Assembly (NCBI GenBank): GCA_014656175.1
Contig: BNBX01000006.1
Coordinates: forward strand, 1-64,000
Reading direction: 5' to 3'
Source of the DNA: Streptomyces werraensis
GTDB taxonomy: Bacteria > Actinomycetota > Actinomycetes > Streptomycetales > Streptomycetaceae
DNA: 64,000 nucleotides
The position numbers were made by a program, and so were the translations under genes. Positions 59,664 to 64,000 of the stretch are shown piece after piece; position 1 is the stretch's first letter, and every line of letters starts with the position of its first letter. The notes beneath the pieces were generated by a model. It was not told the origin of the DNA, ran no database searches, and was given only the letters and a program-made list of their open reading frames with translations.

Positions 59664-61910
59664 TCAGCGACCGGCCGCCGGACTCGCGCCCTCGCCCTCC
59701 GCGTCGATGTGCGGGAGCAGACGGTCCAGCCAGTGCGGCGTCCACCAGGCGTGCCGACCGAGCAGCGTCATCACCGCCGGCACGAGCAGCAGCCGCACCA
59801 CCGTCGCGTCGATGAGGACGCTGACCGCCAGGCCGAGGCCCAGCATCTTCACCACCACGTTGTCGCTGACCACGAACGCCGCGAACACGCTCACCATGAT
59901 CAGCGCGGCGCAGGTGATGACCCGCGCGGTGATCTCCAGGGCGTGCGCCACCGACGCGCGCGCGTCCCGGGTGCGCCGCCACGCCTCGTGCACACGGGAC
60001 AGCAGGAAGATCTCGTAGTCCATGCTGAGACCGAAGACGATCGCGAACATCATCATCGGCACGTAGCTCTCGATCGGCACCGTGCCCGAGACCCCCAGCG
60101 CCGGACCGCCCCAGCCCCACTGGAACACCGCGACGACCACGCCGTACGAGGCGGTGATGGACAGGACGTTGAGCACGGCCGCCTTCACGGCGACGAGCAG
60201 GCCGCGGAAGACCGCGAGAATGATCAGGAACGCCAGGGCGACCACCACGGCGATGATCCATGGCAGCCGCTCGGCGACCAGATCGCGGAAGTCGACCTGC
60301 GCCGCCGTCGTCCCGGTGACGTACGTCGAGGCGTCCGTGCCGCGCACCGCCTCCGGCAGCGTGTCGTCGACCAGGCGGTTGGCCAGTTCGGTCGTGGTGG
60401 CACTCTGCGGGCTCGCCGTCGAGTACACCGTGCCCACCAGCACGTCGCCGTCCTGTGTGGGCGTCAGCGGCGTGACCACGGCCGCCCCCTCCACGCCGTC
60501 CAGCGTCTTCTGTGCCTGCGAGGCGAGGGAGGAGCGCTGCGACTGCGGCACGGAGGACTGGTCGACGACCACGGTGAGCGGACCGTTGGAGCCCGGCCCG
60601 AACGCGTCGGTCATCAGGTCGTAGGCACGCCGGTCGGTGAACGACGTGGGGTCGGCGCCGTCGCCGATGTGCCCGAGCTGGAGGGAGAACACGGGGACGG
60701 CCAGCACGGCGATCACGGCGACGCCCGACACCAGGAACGTCCACGGCCGCCGCGCCACCCGCTGCGCGTAACGGTGCCAGGTGCCGTGCGGTTCGGCTCC
60801 GGGTCCGGCGTCCGTCTCCGCCACGGTCCTGCGCACCCGCCAGCGGTCGATCAGGCCACCGGCCAGCCCCAGCAGCGCCGGGACCAGGGTGAGCGCGCCG
60901 AGGACGGCGGAGACCACCGTGACGGCGGCGGCCAGTCCCAGCTTGGCGATGAACGAGACGCCGGACGCGGACAGTCCGGCCAGGGCGACGATCACGGTGC
61001 AGCCGGAGACCAGCACCGCCCGGCCGCTGGTGGAAGTGGCGTGCCCGGCTGCCCGCACCGGGTCCATGCCGTTCATCAGGTCCTGCCGGTGACGCGTGAC
61101 CAGGAACAGTGCGTAGTCGATGCCGACGCCCAGACCGATCATCGTGGCGAGCGTGGGGGAGACGGTTGCGAAGGTGGTGGCCGCGGCCAGCAGCCCGAGC
61201 ACGGCCAGCCCGGCGACCACCGCGATCAGCGCGGTCAGCAGCGGCATCACGGCGGCGACCACGCTGCCAAACCCGATGAGCAGCACCACGACGGCGACCC
61301 CGAAGCCGATCAGCTCGCTGATCCGGTCGTCGGGCGCGGGCCGGGCGAGCTCGCCCAGCGGCCCGCCGTACTCGACCTGCGCGCCCGCCTCCCGCAGCGG
61401 CCGCACCGCGTCGTCCACGCCGCTCAGATAGCCGTCGCCGAGGGTGGAGGGCTGCACGTCGAAGCGCACCGTGATGTACGCGGTCCTGCCGTCGGACGAC
61501 AGCGGTCCGACGTCCGGCTGCGAGGAGCCGGACGACCCTTGGGCGGTCAGCGGGTTCTGCGCGGACAGGACGTGCGGCAGCTTTTCCAGAGCGGACACCG
61601 TGGAGGACGTCTGCGAGCCGAGGGCGGACAGCTCCTGCCGGTCGTCGTGGAGGACGATCTGGCTGCTGTAGCCGCCGGCCTGAGGGTCGTGCCGCTGAAG
61701 GACCTCGATGCCTTTCTGCGACTGCGAGTCGGAGAGCGTGAAGTTGTCCGAGTAGACGCCGCCGACGGCCCGGCTGACGACCTGCAGCACCACCAGGGCG
61801 ATCAGCCAGGCGACGATCACCACCACGAAGTGGCGAGCGCACCACTCGCCCAGCCGGCGCAGCACACCCGCCCGAGGTCCGGCGCCCGCCCCACCGCGTG
61901 TCGACGGCAT
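59664..61910 (-). CDS. MMPL-family RND transporter
   Basis: A 748-aa inner-membrane exporter of the MmpL/HpnN type. Two repeats each hold one helix, a periplasmic domain and five helices. The first begins HFVVVIVAWLIALVVLQVV and contains IGLGVGIDYALFLVTRHR (the GxxxDY proton-relay motif). The second contains FGLSMDYEIFLLSRVHEAW, the matching GLSMDY motif. Periplasmic stretches such as QSSVPQSQRSSLASQAQ lie between. MMPL proteins export lipids or polyketide glycolipids. ATG 61910 follows GGAGGAG; an in-frame codon at 61961 lacks support. Confidence 0.92.
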   Translation of the reverse strand: MPSTRGGAGAGPRAGVLRRLGEWCARHFVVVIVAWLIALVVLQVVSRAVGGVYSDNFTLSDSQSQKGIEVLQRHDPQAGGYSSQIVLHDDRQELSALGSQTSSTVSALEKLPHVLSAQNPLTAQGSSGSSQPDVGPLSSDGRTAYITVRFDVQPSTLGDGYLSGVDDAVRPLREAGAQVEYGGPLGELARPAPDDRISELIGFGVAVVVLLIGFGSVVAAVMPLLTALIAVVAGLAVLGLLAAATTFATVSPTLATMIGLGVGIDYALFLVTRHRQDLMNGMDPVRAAGHATSTSGRAVLVSGCTVIVALAGLSASGVSFIAKLGLAAAVTVVSAVLGALTLVPALLGLAGGLIDRWRVRRTVAETDAGPGAEPHGTWHRYAQRVARRPWTFLVSGVAVIAVLAVPVFSLQLGHIGDGADPTSFTDRRAYDLMTDAFGPGSNGPLTVVVDQSSVPQSQRSSLASQAQKTLDGVEGAAVVTPLTPTQDGDVLVGTVYSTASPQSATTTELANRLVDDTLPEAVRGTDASTYVTGTTAAQVDFRDLVAERLPWIIAVVVALAFLIILAVFRGLLVAVKAAVLNVLSITASYGVVVAVFQWGWGGPALGVSGTVPIESYVPMMMFAIVFGLSMDYEIFLLSRVHEAWRRTRDARASVAHALEITARVITCAALIMVSVFAAFVVSDNVVVKMLGLGLAVSVLIDATVVRLLLVPAVMTLLGRHAWWTPHWLDRLLPHIDAEGEGASPAAGR

Positions 61911-62166
61911 CGACGTGCTCTCCTCCGCCAGGCCGGGCGGATCCCGGCGCCTGCTGCCCATTAGAGGGCCCGGCGATCACCCCGGCATCCCCGCGCGGGT
62001 ACGCGGGGGAGAGGGCCCACCGCTCGGGAGGACGAGAGCGTCCGCCCGCCGGGCCGCGGACCGTGCACAGCCCCGTCCGTTACGCCGTCCGTGTGTGACA
62101 CTTGATCGCACGAGGCCGCGGCGCTGTCCGAGGGGGGAGCGCCGGCCGCCGGAGAGGGGAAGCGCC

Positions 62167-62355
62167 GTGAGCCGGGAGAGCGTACGCGCACACGAGGACG
62201 ACGACGTGGCCGCCCAGGCCCGCCAGGCCCGTTTCGGGAGCCTGCCGGAGCCCGTCCGGGTGGAGGATCTGGTCGAGGAGAAGCCGGCCGTCGCACCGGA
62301 CCCCGCCCGCTTCGCCTACAACCCCGACGAATGGCTCGTCCGCTACTGCGCCTGA
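62167..62355 (+). CDS. Small conserved-type peptide ending NPDEWLVRYCA
   Basis: A 62-aa acidic protein from GTG 62167, preceded by GAGAGGGGAAG. The N-terminal half is charged and probably helical (REDDDV-like ARQARFGSLPEPVRVEDL). The C-terminus (RFAYNPDEWLVRYCA) is aromatic and ends near a cysteine. It has no signal peptide and no known domain. The strong ribosome site and good codon bias argue that it is real. It is convergent with the phosphatase gene 24 bp away. Confidence 0.6.
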   Translation: MSRESVRAHEDDDVAAQARQARFGSLPEPVRVEDLVEEKPAVAPDPARFAYNPDEWLVRYCA

Positions 62356-62379
62356 GCGCGCCCGTCCGCCGCGCGGGTG

Positions 62380-64000
62380 TCAGCCCGCGTCGGCCCGGTC
62401 GTACGCCGTGAGCAGCAGCGCCACGTCGTCCGGCCGGTCCTCCGCGCGGCGGGCCGCGCCGAGCAACCGGTCGGCCAGCTCCTCCATGGAGTCGGTCCGG
62501 GAGGCGGCCAGGCATGTGCGGACCGTCTCGATGCCGGTCGCGATGTCGCTGCCGGGCACCTCGATCAGCCCGTCCGTGTAGAGCGCCAGGACGCTGCCGG
62601 GCTCCAGGGTGAGCTCGGTGACCGGGTAGTCGGCCTCGGGCTGCACGCCCAGGAGCACGCCGCCCGGCAGCTCCAGGGGTTCCGCGCTCCCGTCGGGATG
62701 CCGCAGCAGCGGCGGCGGATGGCCGGCCCGCACGGCGAGGGCGCGCCCGGTCGCCGGGTCCAGCTCGATGTAGCAGCAGGTGGCGAAGACATCCGTCTCC
62801 AGCTCGGCGAGCAGCTGGTTGGTGTGCGTGATGACCTCCTGCGGGGGCCGCCCGCTCGCGGCGAACGCGTGCACCGCGCTGCGCAGCTGCCCCATCACGG
62901 CCGCCGCGCCCACGCTGTGCCCCTCCACGTCCCCGATGACCAGCGCCACCCCCCGCCCCGTCCGGATGACGTCGTACCAGTCGCCGCCGATGTCCATGCC
63001 CTTGGTGCCGGGCAGATAGCGGGCGGTGATGCGCAGCCGGTCGATGGCGGGCAGCCGGTGCGGCAGCAGCCCCTCCTGCAGCCCGCGCGCCACGGCCGAC
63101 TCGGCGTCGTACAGCCGGGCCCGCTCCATCGCCTGCGCCGCGAGACCGGCCAGCGCGGTCAGCGCGCTGCGCTCCTCGGCGGTGAACCGGTGCGGGGTGT
63201 TCCAGCCGAGGATGCAGGAGCCGATCGGGTGGCCGGAGGCGATCAGCGGCAGGAACGCCCAGGACGTCATGGGGTCCAGCGTCAGCCTCGGGTACGCGCC
63301 GACCAGCTCCTCCGGCGACTCGAAGAACAGCGGCAGGCGCGCGGTCAGCGCGTGGACCCCGGGCAGGTCCGCCTCCAGCGGCACCCCCTCGAACGGGTCG
63401 AGGAAGTGCTGCGGATACCCGTTCTCCCACAGCAGGTACATCCGCCCGTCGCGCACCGTGTACAGGGCGACCTCCTGCGCCCCGAACGCCGGCAGCAGCT
63501 GCTCGGACACGGCCCGGCACACGTCCCGCACGGTGACGGACTCGGTGAGCACGCTGGCCATCTGCACCACGTGGTACAGCGCCCCCGCGCGGGCGGCGGT
63601 GACCAGTCCGGTCGGCGGCGCCGCCGGCTCCGAGGACGCCTCCAGCGGCCGCCCCGGCTCCGCGCCCGGTGGGGCGGCGGTGCGGAAGACCCGGCCGGTC
63701 AGCCCGTGCACGCCCGGGTAGAGCACGAAGCCCAGCCATACGCCGTCCGGGTCGCGCACCAGGTACGACACCGGCTGCTGCGTCAGCATCGCCGCCCGGT
63801 AGCGGTCCTCGTACGCCGGGTCGCGCAGCCAGGTCAGCACCTGCCAGGGGTGGTGGCCGAGCAGCCGCTCCAGGTCGCAGCCGAGCAGGTCCTGGCAGCG
63901 GCGGTTGGCGTAGATGACCCTGCCGTCCTGGTCCAGGGAGAACAGCCCGTCGGGCAGCCGCTCGGCCGCCTCCGCGGCGGTGACGCCGCCCGCCACGTCG
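62380..64000 (-). CDS. PAS-GAF SpoIIE-type phosphatase (N-terminus possibly beyond window)
   Basis: At least 538 residues. A PAS domain (LPDGLFSLDQDGRVIYANRRCQ, about 15-110), a GAF domain (about 150-310; FLPLIASGHPIGSCILGWN) and a PP2C/SpoIIE phosphatase follow (about 330-535; GTKGMDIGGDWYDVIR, LVIGDVEGHSVGAAAVMG, FATCCYIELDPATG, DRPDDVALLLTAY). It dephosphorylates an anti-sigma antagonist in partner-switching systems. A GTG at 63996 could be the start, but the frame is open to the window edge, so I mark it as partial. It is a shorter relative of the 784-aa protein at 11708, lacking the HATPase. Confidence 0.88.
   Translation of the reverse strand, partial: DVAGGVTAAEAAERLPDGLFSLDQDGRVIYANRRCQDLLGCDLERLLGHHPWQVLTWLRDPAYEDRYRAAMLTQQPVSYLVRDPDGVWLGFVLYPGVHGLTGRVFRTAAPPGAEPGRPLEASSEPAAPPTGLVTAARAGALYHVVQMASVLTESVTVRDVCRAVSEQLLPAFGAQEVALYTVRDGRMYLLWENGYPQHFLDPFEGVPLEADLPGVHALTARLPLFFESPEELVGAYPRLTLDPMTSWAFLPLIASGHPIGSCILGWNTPHRFTAEERSALTALAGLAAQAMERARLYDAESAVARGLQEGLLPHRLPAIDRLRITARYLPGTKGMDIGGDWYDVIRTGRGVALVIGDVEGHSVGAAAVMGQLRSAVHAFAASGRPPQEVITHTNQLLAELETDVFATCCYIELDPATGRALAVRAGHPPPLLRHPDGSAEPLELPGGVLLGVQPEADYPVTELTLEPGSVLALYTDGLIEVPGSDIATGIETVRTCLAASRTDSMEELADRLLGAARRAEDRPDDVALLLTAYDRADAG

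Overview
The window is high-GC DNA (roughly 70% or more) with GC-rich third positions, frequent GTG starts, GGAGG-type ribosome sites and many ATGA/GTGA stop-start overlaps. The gene content is typical of Streptomyces: GlgE pathway, SigB/F/G-type sigma factor, SpoIIE-type phosphatases, streptogrisin-type protease, AA10 LPMO, CebR-type operators and a sortase-anchored surface protein. I see no tRNA, rRNA, CRISPR array, transposase or phage gene.

Layout. 1-3932: glycogen/maltosyl metabolism (truncated glgE, a DUF5133 protein, a degenerate HATPase overlapping glgX). 3954-8059: VOC protein, ANTAR protein, stress-type sigma factor, an unassigned protein and a stand-alone hemC. 8138-16717: NPP1/NLP secreted protein, ATP-dependent DNA ligase, MarR regulator with a putative leaderless promoter, DoxX-like protein, PrxQ-type peroxiredoxin, a large PAS-GAF-SpoIIE-HATPase protein, a stand-alone LigD 3'-phosphoesterase domain, aldo/keto reductase and TauD-type dioxygenase. 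16727-25274: metallophosphoesterase, dienelactone hydrolase, YciO, a regulator with two PucR-type HTHs beside a 22-bp perfect palindrome, a small acidic protein, catalase, and a collapsed but in-frame remnant of a fructosamine kinase. 25548-34359: MFS exporter, then a minus-strand heptose/glycosylation operon (hldE, gmhA, GT4, GT2, carbamoyltransferase, NAD-sugar epimerase).

34603-40559 holds the most unusual region. A CYP152-like P450 is followed by a probable promoter and a tightly packed five-gene set: a 62-aa peptide, a 230-aa unknown, two paralogous 329/306-aa unknowns sharing THxxFHxxDWG and YHSTL motifs, and an SxxK serine hydrolase. It ends at a very strong hairpin. The layout resembles a peptide-modification (RiPP-like) or peptide-signalling locus, but I do not recognise it as a described class.

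40623-46038: streptogrisin C-like protease, PhoD phosphatase, an MPE-BON-nucleotidyltransferase operon and a cluster of Streptomyces-type intergenic repeats. 46183-57258: a small membrane protein with a 1441-aa P-type ATPase, zinc alcohol dehydrogenase, Rv1733c-like protein, methyltransferase, flavodoxin-like reductase, BrkB/YihY protein, GNAT protein and an AA10 LPMO. The GNAT protein and the LPMO each have a perfect TGGGAGCGCTCCCA site upstream, and the LPMO has the only in-frame TTA codon I found. 57461-64000: DUF1996 protein with an LAETG sorting signal, MMPL transporter, a small conserved peptide and a SpoIIE-type phosphatase running off the end.

Common themes are stress signalling (sigma factor, ANTAR, partner-switching phosphatases, catalase, peroxiredoxin, MarR), carbohydrate and envelope modification, and secreted hydrolases or oxidases. 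Functions rest on reading motifs by eye. Promoter and operator calls are pattern matches without experimental support.
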